A stretch of 42,302 bases of DNA from Bondarzewia mesenterica. Lineage: Eukaryota; Basidiomycota; Agaricomycetes; Russulales; Bondarzewiaceae. Where the stretch lies: the NCBI GenBank assembly GCA_004802705.1, contig SGPL01000288.1, positions 1-42,302 of the forward strand. The letters are read 5' to 3'. Numbering within the stretch: position 1 is the first letter of the stretch; every line of letters starts with the position of its first letter. This document shows positions 12,413 to 22,181 of this stretch, one piece after another. Made by a program: the position numbers and the translations under genes. The notes beneath the pieces were generated by a model that saw nothing but the letters and a program-made list of their open reading frames with translations, was not told the origin of the DNA and ran no database searches.

Positions 12413-13571
12413 TTAGCGCACATCGATGCTGAAGCCTTTCAGGCGATCATCCGAATGAGGTTCGACAAGCATGGCAAACGACGAGATGTCTTTGATATCA
12501 GATGCAAATGGGGCGCCAGCCGCGCAATCAAAATGACGAGATGCCACGAGTAAAGTGCCAACACCAGCGCAGTTTCGAAAACAGGGCAGACACATTAGGG
12601 GGTCGATAGAATCAGAAGACACACCTCAATGTCCTTCAAATTGTGGCGGTTCCGTCCGAAGAACATTGTTCCCAAATGTCCTGTCCTGAATGGAAGCAAA
12701 TCAAGGGGATGGAGCATTTAAGGAACATTTGGATATTGGTCTGAGCCTGTGCCTGAGGTTTCAAGACCAAGTCCCGAGGATCATCTGCAGTTATTACATT
12801 CGCAAGTCTCACTAGCCATTGAGTACACAAGCATAACCCAGAGAGCGGAGAGAGAATGATGTCCGGAGGCTCCTGGGAGTAAATGAGCTCCGCGGTTTGC
12901 TGAATGGCAGATTCCATAGAAGAGGAGGACAATGACCGGAGGTTCATATGGGATCGAGGTGTTCAAGACAGGCGTCAGAAAGACCGTTGGAGAAGTTTGC
13001 CCCTAAGCTCGCCGAAGACAGTCGTATATGTGACCGGACCAGTTATTAGATGATCAGGAAGCCTAGAAGGTTGACACGAAAGACTCTGCCGCACACATTG
13101 GATTCTCTCGACAATGATGTTGAAAACCCATCATGAGACTTACACGCTGCGAAGACCGCGCCCGCTGCCGCTGCCACCAGAGATTAGCAGCGGAAGATTC
13201 GCATCCGCTGCCCACGAACTTATGCGCCGCGTACATCCTTGCATGAAGCGGTGCAAAAGGATCAATGACGAAAGAATGATAAGGATGATGGTTGGTAGAT
13301 GAAAGGAGACGCGTCCGGGGCCAATCCTGTGAAAATGCGGGTGACAGTCCCACGTGCATGGACTGTCATCGTTGAACCATGCCAGTGAGATGAGGACTTT
13401 GAAGTTGGGCATAAAGAAGAGATGTGCACACATGAGGTTATTATTATGTTTAGAAAAGTGTCCCAGATCGGTTGTTGAGATGGATTGAGACTGGTAATCA
13501 GCCCCAATGATCAAGTCGCCTTTCTCCAACATGATGCTCGGAAGCAGGAGTAAACATTGGCATATGCCCAA
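12413..13571 (-). pseudogene. Remnant of a membrane-protein gene, possibly DUF6535-like
   Basis: Several minus-strand blocks look coding but do not join into one convincing frame: 13571-13262 (a LITSLNP segment and hydrophobic stretches such as TIILIILSSLILLHRF), 12947-12636 (SMESAIQQTAELIYSQEPP ... CLCTQWLVRLANVI ... QTNIQMFLKCSIPLICF) and 12622-12413 (ending LKGFSIDVR). The first block shares the peptide LI-SLNP, and the underlying bases, with the DUF6535-like gene at 20.0 kb. It may be a diverged multi-exon gene or a decayed copy. The family assignment is weak because it rests on that short match and the hydrophobic layout. Confidence 0.4.
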
Positions 13572-13727
13572 CTTGCCATTCCCTCCGAAGTACAGTAAGA
13601 TACAGGTACTGCTCTTCTCTGTAAAACAGTCAGACTGGACAGACGAATCGAAGGCATGGGCGATAGAAACGATACCTTACAAATCAAAACCCGACGCATC
13701 AACGACGTAACAGTATTAAGCATATGA

Positions 13728-15039
13728 CTATGAGGCCCTCCTCGGTAGCGCTTTCCATCCTTTCCGAAGGCCTTTTGCCTCGATGACACTGGCAGGCATG
13801 CAATATACGGGGTCGATGTCCATCAGTCCCGGAAATCCAAGTAATGAAAGCCCGGCGACACCGAAGAGCGTGTGGAAGACGTCCGCCATGTCACCCGGTC
13901 TATCTGCAATGCCTCCAGCATCTGGATCCTTAAATGAAAACATCGTCAAATGAAATATGCAATCGGTAGAGGAGAAGACAGACCTGTGCGGAGAGAATGA
14001 AACTGATAAGTTTGTCCGTGTCAATCCACGTCAATTTGTTTAAGATCGAAAGCGAGGAAAGGACCCAGAAGCTGTAACAAACCTACACGGCAACAATCAG
14101 TCATTGTGAAGGCATGAACGCACCGGTACTACGCACGTCTTCAAGTTTCTCGGGACGACCATTCAGGCCGCCACTTGGCAGCTGTCTCTCGGCTAACCAC
14201 CATCCCAACGTCGCCACGTCCACGATATCCAGTCGATCCAAGATCGCCAACGCAGCCGTGCACACAAAAACTATTCATGTCGGGTGTTCAGCTAAGTCAA
14301 ATCGATGCTGCATCATCCCACTGACCTTGACCGGCATGACTTTCCGCACCGATCACACTCCCGAATCCTCCGTCGAAGTTCTTACACTGGCGTATATACT
14401 CGACAGCCTTATCCTTGTCCAGCTTATCCAATTGGCCAAGTAAGGATAGCGCTGATACTGCACAGTAAAGAAAGCGCGTATCTATCTCCCCAAATGAGTC
14501 GCCTGAAAAGACTCCTGATGGTTGCTGTAAGGATAGAATGACTTCAGGCCATAGTCCGTCAATGTCACTTTTTCTTGAGACATGAAGGATACGCACAGTG
14601 GACTATTCTTGGCACATCCACGCGGTCCAAAGCATCGTGGATAGTAAGAATCTGGATGGCACTCAGCGTCGAGAGGATATGTGCATCGTGATCCGGGTGT
14701 GCACCAAAAGCGCCTGCCTCCGCACCGCAATCAGCGACCTGCTCTGAAATCAACGAACTCAAACAGACCTACCTCGTCATCCCAGCAGTCCATAACAAAC
14801 TTTATCATCTCCTCTCGGTCTAGCGCGTTCTTCTGGTCCATGACGCAAAGCGCTGTGAGTCCCCAGTATATTGCATTCATCCGTAGATGCGCTGTTAGGT
14901 GGTATGTGAGATCATCTTTGCTCTATTAATGCGGAATTGAGCTTAGAGATATGGTAGATCATAATGAAAGTCGTACATCTCCCAAATTCTGGATATACTT
15001 GACGTGAAGAGGGATTAGAAGTTTTGACTCGAAAGACAT
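13728..15039 (-). CDS. bet2: Rab geranylgeranyltransferase (GGTase-II) beta subunit
   Basis: With its alpha partner and the Rab escort protein, this subunit attaches geranylgeranyl groups to C-terminal cysteines of Rab GTPases. The ATG at 15039 starts [20 protein letters not shown], the family N-terminus. Alpha-toroid repeats follow: [87 protein letters not shown]; and [33 protein letters not shown]. The zinc ligands expected in RabGGTB are all present: Asp and Cys in ED|VCYSFW and His in the VFHTLFG segment. The DRPGDM signature separates this subunit from the farnesyltransferase and GGTase-I beta subunits. About six exons are in frame to the TAG at 13728-13730. It is divergent from the rhodanese gene, with about 400 bp between the starts. 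Confidence 0.95.
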
Positions 15040-15443
15040 CGGAGAGAGCAATAGAGACTGCAATCTTGCGGCTGTTGATTCAATTAGGTCACCGAGGCGA
15101 TTTCGGCTATAGGGCACATGGTTATCTTATCGCCGACAACGTTTCAAGAACATTGAAGTGACCAGCTGCAGTGTCTGTTCTGTTTTGACACCTTAATATC
15201 TCCACTGACTACGCCGGTTTCACTTTGTAGATATTGACTTGGTGGGTCTTATTACAGGAGGTCTATTCTTACTACATCGACGCCGGGTTGCCAATTGCTG
15301 AAAAGGACAAGAATAGCCGTAGGTAGGCTATCTACTCTTTGACTCAGGTAGCACACGCCTCCGTGGCCTTGAAGATAACTGAACCTTGTTTGAGTCCTCT
15401 GTCCTCCAAAGCTAGGCAGCAGATAACACACTTCGTATCTCTC

Positions 15444-16601
15444 ATGGCTACCATCTCGCCGACAGACGAGCAATCTCGACTCTCAGAATCGCCGAAGGAG
15501 CAGCCTCTTGCTTCGCCTGCTGACCCTCGCAAAAAGGAGCTCCCACCGACTCCCACACTGACGAAAAGTCGCTCAAGTGTCACTAGCACCACGTCCATCA
15601 GCATCCCTGCCCCGCCTGTCGACACCTCTCTCAGCCCTTTCCATAATGCGTTCCACGTCTACCATCGCGAGGAAGTCAGCGACTCCAGCATCACCACTCC
15701 TGTTTTCTCACTCAGAGGCGACACGCCCATCCTTAGGACTTTGGACGAGGTGCGAGACCAGGTCGCCGAGAAAATCGCTGTGCGCGCACTCCGCAAGGTG
15801 AAGGTCGTCGACGACGTCAAAGTCGCGGTCGTCTTGACGTTCTCCAAAAAAGACGACGCAAAATTCCTCCAACAGGTCGCGGGCCACCTGCAGCGGATCT
15901 TGGCACTGAAAGAGCATCTCGTAGCGATCGCGACCACAGGTGTCGGTCCATCGTCGCTCATCATCTGTGGTTCGTCCGCAGTCCAGGTGCAACGCGCGGC
16001 GCTGCTCGCTTCGTCCAAGTTTATCGGGCGCATTCAGCCCGTCCTCGATGAAGGCACGCATTGGATCGCGCGCATCCACGAGATCGGATGGACGGCGTAC
16101 GATGAGGCCGCGCTCTGGGATGCCATGCAGAAGTCAGCACAGAGACTCGTCGACCCGCTTCTCCCTCCTCCTGGCTCCCGTTCAATAGCCCAGGTCCTGG
16201 AAGCCGCTCGCGCACGTTTGCAACGCCTGTCTCCGCAGCAGGCATACGAAGAATTGCACGATGCTTCGATCCCGATGCCTGTGCTCCTCGTGGATATTCG
16301 ACCCCAGGCCCAGCGCGAGGAGCACGGGGCGATTCGCGGGTCACTCGTCATTGAGCGAAATGTTCTCGAGTGGCGTTTTGACCCGCGATGCACGGATGGA
16401 AAGCTGGAGGTCGCGAATAGGTACGATTTACGGGTGATCGTTTTTTGCCAGGAGGGGTACACGAGTTCTCTTGCCGCTGCTGCATTACAAGATCTCGGAT
16501 TGTTGAATGTGACGGATGTGGTTGGAGGATACAAGGCTTGGAGAGATGCTGGTCTTCCTGTGGAGATCGAGCCGATATGGGTTGCTGTGCCAAAGTCATG
16601 A
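15444..16601 (+). CDS. Intronless two-part protein with C-terminal bacterial-type rhodanese domain
   Basis: This is a single open frame of 385 codons. The first ATG in good position is 15444 (MATISPTDEQ); the frame is open a little further upstream but without an ATG. Residues 1-80 are Ser/Pro/Thr-rich. Residues about 110-240 form an alpha/beta region containing VKVAVVLTFSKKDDAKFLQQ and GPSSLIICGSSAVQVQRAAL that I cannot assign. From about residue 275 a rhodanese domain follows: ARLQRLSPQQAYEELH, VLLVDIRPQAQREEHGAIRG, ERNVLEWRFDPRC, the active loop CQEGYTSS with its cysteine near residue 335, and VGGYKAWRDAGLPVE. A catalytic Cys in a six-residue loop suggests persulfide or sulfur transfer. 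The ERNVLEWR and CxEGYTSSLAAA signatures match rhodaneses I associate with actinobacteria, so bacterial origin is possible. Confidence 0.85.
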   Translation: MATISPTDEQSRLSESPKEQPLASPADPRKKELPPTPTLTKSRSSVTSTTSISIPAPPVDTSLSPFHNAFHVYHREEVSDSSITTPVFSLRGDTPILRTLDEVRDQVAEKIAVRALRKVKVVDDVKVAVVLTFSKKDDAKFLQQVAGHLQRILALKEHLVAIATTGVGPSSLIICGSSAVQVQRAALLASSKFIGRIQPVLDEGTHWIARIHEIGWTAYDEAALWDAMQKSAQRLVDPLLPPPGSRSIAQVLEAARARLQRLSPQQAYEELHDASIPMPVLLVDIRPQAQREEHGAIRGSLVIERNVLEWRFDPRCTDGKLEVANRYDLRVIVFCQEGYTSSLAAAALQDLGLLNVTDVVGGYKAWRDAGLPVEIEPIWVAVPKS

Positions 16602-17378
16602 AGGTGTATGTGCTGTTATTCCCGTTTCTATAAGAGCATATGACGCTCTGCCGGTCTCATGTTGTTGCCACGTTTTCTGTTCCGATTTTCTTATCGTATA
16701 ATTGTTTCCCCGATTGATGGGAGTTGAAGGTGAGTATAATAAAACTTATGATGTATATGAGTGTTGATGCGATCAAGTCGTTTAGCAAGTCACTGCGCTG
16801 AGCGCAAGTCATCCTTGATCCTTATACGTTGCGATAGGACTGGCTTTCCTCTCGCCTTACAGGACGTCTTCGGTCAAACACAGCACCCGATATGATTTAG
16901 AACTCCAATACCTTCTTCTTTCGTGGTCTGAGCTCAAGCTTCGCGGCGGTGGCCCAAGCTCAAGGCCGCGGAGCATCTGACACAGTTTCGGATCACGCTG
17001 TAGGAGAACAAGGCGCGCCCACGGCAGTCCTAATGATGGCGGCTCAGTCCCTTATCGGGTTTGTTGCCAATATCTAGCCATGAATCGGCACTGCTTCGCT
17101 CCTATCCACATAACTATCACTCACGTATCTTGCCTCGTATTCGTACCTGGATCCTTCCTGAGCCTTTGGAACTGGTGGGTCTCATCGCCCCGTTACTGCG
17201 CTTTTGTTCTACGTTGCCGCAAGTGCTTTGTCCGTCCGCCCTCCTTCCAGACAGTGCGCCACACGTGAAAACAACGGTCCGATTTTGCTTATAAGAGAGA
17301 GCAGTTTGCCCTTCCCCCCAACATCTTTCTTTTGCATTCCATCTTGACGATCGTACCATTGCTCGTTCTTCTCCGAAC
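16602..17378. other. Intergenic region: 3' end of the rhodanese gene and promoter of the next gene
   Basis: An AATAAA lies near 16737-16742, about 135 nt after the rhodanese stop, and could serve as its polyadenylation signal. The remainder up to 17285 has no convincing coding frame. The right-hand end is the promoter of the gene starting at 17379. Confidence 0.5.
17288..17294 (+). promoter_or_regulatory. TATA-like box upstream of the 17379 gene
   Basis: TTATAAG lies about 85-90 nt before the ATG at 17379. The sequence between is C/T-rich, as is usual for a fungal transcription start region. Placement is by eye. Confidence 0.4.
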
Positions 17379-18263
17379 ATGTCTACTTCGACGTCCAACA
17401 CTGGGGCACCTCAGATTCTTCATACTCCAGTCACCCCACCCATCTCTCGTCGGGTCAATCTCAAGCGCTCGTTCTCTCACTCTAACGCTTCCACTTTCAC
17501 TCTCCCCGTCGGCGCCCATCATGCTCACGAAGGTGAACAAGGGGAAGATTCCGTTCGATTATCCCCCCGCCGCCGTCTGGCATCCCCAACTACGCCGACC
17601 TCGAGGCTCCCCGCTCTGCGAATCGATACGACGCCACAGACACCGCAATCCCCGCAATCCATGGTACCCAATGAACCGGGTTTATCCTCCGCCGACACTG
17701 AAATCCTCTCTCCGTGGAGACTCGGAGAGGTATCTCCAAGTGACAAACTATACCGCGACCTCCTTCCTAGCAAAGAAGGGGTTGAAGTGCGTGATTATGC
17801 TTTCGATCCCGTCAACAACCTCATCCGTTACGATTGGCATCTACGCAACACTCAAAAGCATAATCTCAATATTAGCGGAGAAGCCGTGTGGCGCCTCGTC
17901 CGGATGGGGTGGATTGAGTTCTCTGAAGTCGAGCAATTTTGCCAGCCGCATATTGTCAACAAGGTGCGAGAATTGGCGTTCAAGGCGGAGAATGTGCGCA
18001 CGCCCGAAACATCGGCGATACCCACGGCGAAGCCTTCGCTCGAGGACAGGGTGCGGTGGAGGTGGAACTTGCACTCCCCTGAACAGGATGACCTTCCAGA
18101 CCGCCAGTTCTTTGGGGATGACTTCATTCCTCCGCCTTATGTCGAATCAGTGCCGCCTCCGTTCAAGAGGCAGGACACAGAGAAAGTCCTAAGCCCCGTT
18201 GAAATCCACAATCCTGGTCGCGGAAGGCCACTCAGGCGAACCTGTGCTATTTATCGAATGTGA
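17379..18263 (+). CDS. Intronless conserved-looking protein of unknown function, 294 aa
   Basis: A single ATG frame begins MSTSTSNTGAPQILHT and ends RRTCAIYRM. Residues 1-100 are Ser/Thr/Pro-rich and probably disordered, with several TP and SP sites that could be phosphorylated. Residues about 120-215 look folded: VEVRDYAFDPVNNLIRYDWH, then ISGEAVWRLVRMGWIEFSEV and PHIVNKVRELAFKAEN, which suggest a small helical module. The C-terminus is Pro-rich (DDFIPPPYVESVPPPF). There is no signal peptide or membrane segment, so it is probably cytosolic or nuclear. I do not recognise a family. The TATA-like box, the good codon structure and the lack of competing frames support a real gene. Confidence 0.7.
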   Translation: MSTSTSNTGAPQILHTPVTPPISRRVNLKRSFSHSNASTFTLPVGAHHAHEGEQGEDSVRLSPRRRLASPTTPTSRLPALRIDTTPQTPQSPQSMVPNEPGLSSADTEILSPWRLGEVSPSDKLYRDLLPSKEGVEVRDYAFDPVNNLIRYDWHLRNTQKHNLNISGEAVWRLVRMGWIEFSEVEQFCQPHIVNKVRELAFKAENVRTPETSAIPTAKPSLEDRVRWRWNLHSPEQDDLPDRQFFGDDFIPPPYVESVPPPFKRQDTEKVLSPVEIHNPGRGRPLRRTCAIYRM

Positions 18264-18870
18264 TCCCTTGTCAATGCTTGGGACCTGGAACGTGGGGGAG
18301 TAGTACACACAGAGCTTTGCAGTTTTGGAAGCACGCAATCTCAATGGCGGTGGCATGAGGGTTTGTGTCTATCATCTATACCACCAGAATTTGGACTGAA
18401 TGGACTATATGGACTGTTTGTCGAGTCTTTTATGCCTTTGTTGCGTTGCTGTTTTGCTTTGTCGTTGCTCCAATCTGATTTCTACCACTTACCCTTCACG
18501 TTTGATACACATTTTTTCTTTTTGTAGTTAACCTCATGAGCTCTCACTTGTGCTAGTGCGAGAGCGTACCTCTGACGAAATTTTTTTCTTGATGATCTAT
18601 CTGCGCCTGAAGCCTCAAAAGCAAGCATCCGATAGACAGGAAGAATGCAAATATCTCGTATATACGCTAGGAGAGTTGAAGGCTGGACATCTAGAAGCCT
18701 GCATGAAGGCTTTGAGCCAAAATTGATGGAGCAACATCAACACCCTCCTCGCGTGTGCCAATCAAGGCATCATTGTGTGTCATTCAGGGCTTGTATACTT
18801 ACACCGCCTCTGATGAAGCCGCACCCCTCACACTTAAGCAGCAGCGCAGACATTTGAACACCGATATCAA
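18264..18870. other. Intergenic, no gene recognised
   Basis: This is the downstream region of the 17379 gene. Short open frames occur, but none has a start plus conserved pattern. Confidence 0.4.
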
Positions 18871-19320
18871 GGTCGAAATGTCCTCCAGCTCTGTCTTTGT
18901 GAGCATCGATTCTCCAGACACGGTGTTCCAGCTGGACGACGAAGAACAGAAGAAAAGCTCGACGCGTATCGCAAGTTAGGCGAGGAGATCATGAAAGCGT
19001 TGAAATCGGTACTTTATGGGGTCCGTTCATTCGCGGAAACGGCAGGAGAAGGCGTGAGCCTGGTATATTCTAATTCAGACAGATTATCAAAAAGACACTG
19101 ACTTTTGGATGGTCAGGTATTTCCTCCAGAAAAGGAGATATTAGTACTGTTGTGGGCTTGCTACGAGTGAGTATGTGATGGGTAAATGGAAAGGTTACAA
19201 TGAGCGAAGGGAGATAAGTGGGCCAAAGATGCTTGGTCTCGATGTCGCGCAGTCACTGGATGACGACCCTCGGTAAGGTCTGCATCCGCTACGGTGGATC
19301 AGCATATCGAGCACGCTTGA
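18870..19320 (+). pseudogene. Broken remnant of an unidentified gene (EQKK-LDAYRKLGEEI block)
   Basis: One plus-strand frame reads SIDSPDTVFQLDDEEQKK up to about 18953. The natural continuation, LDAYRKLGEEIMKALKSVLY followed by GVRSFAETAGEG, is in a different frame, as if one base were missing in the A-run near 18950. A GTGAGC donor follows, then a further block FPPEKEILVLLWACYE near 19121-19170. The residue pattern looks like a helical N-terminal domain. I do not recognise the family. A degraded copy of the same stretch lies at 26.7-27.2 kb. Confidence 0.4.
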
Positions 19321-20520
19321 AGCAGATGGCTCGATGTACATGCCTCTGCGTTGGCTGGTTCCCAGCATGCATCTTCCAAGAGAGACACGAAATGTATTTA
19401 AAATTAAACCTTATCTTCGCTGAAGACCTTGCGCCAGGCATTTGTGTCATAGCAAGGCTGACGCTCACAGTGTATTCTGGCACTTGGATAGCGTCATCGG
19501 TGCCGCGGCTACGCGCACTTCCGGACGGCACGCACAAGAGATGAGTCTCAATTGAAACGGAGAACGGGTCCAATGAAGGGATGGACAGATAATGGAGAGT
19601 GAAGTCAGTCATTCCGAGGACTGAAACCAGGACGCTTCCCAAGATCTCGAAATATGTTTGAGTGACAGTGACAACCTATAAGAAAATCGAAGCCTGAGCC
19701 AAGGGATAAAGGCATGTAGGGGGAAATGATGGAAAGATAGAGGTAATACCGAAGTAGAGCACAGAAAGGCCGACAAAAACCGTTGCAACGCAGACGAGGC
19801 ATAGTTTAAGGTCCGAAGCAGAACGAGAAGTCCAAAGCAAAACAGGAGCAGCGCAATGACCAGTTGGAGCGGCAGGTATTCGTAGTTGTCTAAGATGCGC
19901 CATTTTTTCAGACTCAGATTTTGATCTATCGTAGGGCTGCACTGCACATATGAGAGATAACGATTGCACCTACGCTTCACGCCCAGTCGCACAGCCATTG
20001 TTTGATCGAGTTCATCATAAAAACGGGATTGAGACTGATAATCAGATTCACAAACCACATGATAATACTGGCGATCTTGAAGAAAGAAAGCGATGATGTC
20101 GGCTGAAGCTCAGGTAGGGCCCCAGGGGAGCGGACAAGGGTGAATTAAGCTCAGATAGATTCGCCAACTGGAGAGAGATGCGAGGAGCGGGACCGATGGG
20201 GTCGCTGAGCCGTTGGTACGACTACATGAGGCCGTCATGACGGCAGAGGAAAGAACAAGCTGTTCCGATAACTTGCATTTAACGACTTCACTGCCATGCC
20301 GAACCAACTATTGCGGTAGGACATGGAAGTCTACTCGCCGAACAAAAGCTTCTAACCTGTGATTTTGAAACCGAGAATGGGATCAATATCTATCAATATG
20401 GAGGCGGAACGACTCAAAGCGCGATCACACAATTTGTGACTGGCGTCGAAGCCAAGGTAATTGAAGCTCCAATATGTTCTCTTTCGCGGCACAAGCACAG
20501 TACTTACTCTGATGAAGGTC
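19289..20520 (-). pseudogene. DUF6535-like transmembrane protein gene with internal frameshift
   Basis: The coding blocks on minus are: an exon with NYLGFDASHKLCDRALSRSA (about 20470-20360); a block around 20307-20110; FKIASIIMWFVNLIISLNP continuing to IKQWLCDW (about 20090-19985); after a probable intron, SLKKWRILDNYEYLPLQLVI and LLLFCFGLLVLL; then, one frame over, LKLCLVCVATVFVGLSVLYF; then HLLCVPSGSARSRG. The WF-x-SL ... KQWL ... W(x)LPLQL-x-LLLF-x-GL layout matches DUF6535, a membrane domain common in Agaricomycetes. The final two membrane helices are split by a one-base frame change near 19810, where no splice signal is visible, so the gene is probably broken. The function of the family is unknown. 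The ends are approximate. Confidence 0.6.
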
Positions 20521-20800
20521 CGCGGTGTCGTCGTAGTGAGTTAGTATGGCGATGCAATTGGATGAGTCGTTGACCTTTTTTTTTTTTCTCAGAATTATTG
20601 ATGTAAGTACTTACAGTACATAAATTCTCGCGTGGTCGATAGTTGAAATTGAAACGTTGAAGTGACGGTCACTTTGATATGACTCCATGGTCGAGATTGA
20701 GTCTTCATGCTGCAGGACTGCGTGGTCTCTTCCAGACTTTACACATTTCAGCATATAAGATATCTTGCCGCGTGGCTTCTTCGTCTTTCCATACAACATC

Positions 20801-21821
20801 ATGACCAACATTGAGCACTCCAGAGGACACCAAGCATCAGCATCGAAAGCCTCGCCTATTCTGGGTCCTGGGGACAATATTGGGGAAGGCGATACTTACC
20901 TAGTCCTTGACGTCCTTCCAAAGGAGCTATGTGATACGGCATTTGAGAATTTGAGGAAGGAGGTGAAATGGCATACCATGTTTCACAAAGGTAGGATTGT
21001 CCACCAATCGCTGGCCATGTGATAGACTGAAAGCTTGTGGAGGGGGAGAGGTTCCTCGTCTTGTTGCAGTAGAAGGAGCGGTAGATGCAGATGGAAGGTA
21101 TGGTGCTCGTATTTAGTGATCATGATTTTCTGAAGCCGTCTCTAGCTTCCCTATCTACCGTCATCCTGCCGACTTCACTCCCCCGCTTCTACCTTTCTCT
21201 CCCACCGTCTCACTCATCCGACAGCATGTTGAAAGGGTGTTGAACCATCCAGTGAACCATGTACTCATCCAGCACTATCGCACCGGCGCAGACTACATAT
21301 CCGAGCATTCCGACAAGACCGTGGACGTCGTGCACGGTTCGAACATTGTGAACGTCAGTCTCGGCGCGCAGCGCACGATGACCCTTCACACGAAGAAAGA
21401 TGCGCTTGCACCGGGCGTTACCACCAGGACCGCGCAACGCGTCCCATTGCCTCATAATTCCATGTTCGTCATGGGCCTCGAGACAAACAAGAAGTGGATG
21501 CACAGCATTCATACGGACAAGCGCCCTATGCACACGAAATCTCCGCCTGAACAATTTCAGGACGGCGAAAGGATCAGCCTGACGTTCCGACATATCGGAA
21601 CGTTCTTGACGAGGGATGAAGGCAAGATTTACGGTCAGGGTGCCAAAGGTAAGACGAAGGAGGATGCCAGACTGGTTGTAAATGGAGGTGAGGAGGCAGA
21701 GAAGTTGCTCGCAGCGTTTGGGAAGGAGAACCATGAGAGCGCATTTGTTTGGGATGATGGATATGGGGAGGGTTTCGATGTCTTGCATTTCTCGGAGCAA
21801 TCTGATAGTCGGTCAGGTTGA
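20801..21821 (+). CDS. AlkB-like 2-oxoglutarate/Fe(II)-dependent dioxygenase
   Basis: Three exons with junctions at about 20990/21050 and 21104/21148 give a 306-residue protein starting MTNIEHSRGHQ. The double-stranded beta-helix signature is complete: the iron ligands H136 and D138 in YISEHSD, a distal histidine in KKWMHSIH at residue 201 or 204, and the 2OG-binding arginines in GERISLTFRHIGTF at about residues 223 and 230. SLGAQRTMTLH and PHNSMFVMGLETN are typical AlkB-superfamily core strands. Relatives remove alkyl groups from DNA or RNA, or hydroxylate proteins. The substrate here is not predictable, although the short N-terminus and nucleotide-flip-like region resemble fungal AlkB homologues. 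The C-terminal tail after residue 245 is variable. Conserved residues are intact, so the enzyme should be active. Confidence 0.9.
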
Positions 21822-22181
21822 CTTTGATTCCAACAGAATAAGATGGAACATGTATCGATGACTCCTGAAATCGTCACACGAATTGATGTATTACTATCAA
21901 ATGTGCAATAGCAACCATTACCCTTTACTTATGCTGGTCGACTCCATCAGTGCCCGCCTGAAGTAGTCTCCCCAAGGCAGAGTGGCCACTCGTCAACCTT
22001 CGTGCCTTAGCCTGACGGAAGCGCCTCAGAAAAAGGACAGTATACAAAGAAAAATATATCCGGATTCGGATTCGGAGCTTGCTAAGTTCACGATCACAAG
22101 CCCGATGTCTACACACTCCTTTACTGCGGTCGTCGAACATCTGCCAATTGCCCACTGACCTCCAAAACATATTTCTTAGCC
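21822..22181. other. Short intergenic spacer between the AlkB-like gene and use1
   Basis: These 360 nt hold the 3' UTR of the AlkB-like gene and the promoter of use1, both on plus. No clear TATA box or other element was recognised. Confidence 0.4.

Noticed and set aside
12450..12470. GGTTCGA-like box suggesting a tRNA
   Set aside because: No matching acceptor or anticodon stems were found. No tRNA or rRNA was recognised anywhere in the window.
20571..20590. Poly-T run of about 12 as a possible transposon or terminator mark
   Set aside because: It is a simple homopolymer with no flanking repeat or target duplication.
20611..20877. Minus-strand frame overlapping the AlkB-like start
   Set aside because: It is antisense to a well-supported exon and has no conserved features.
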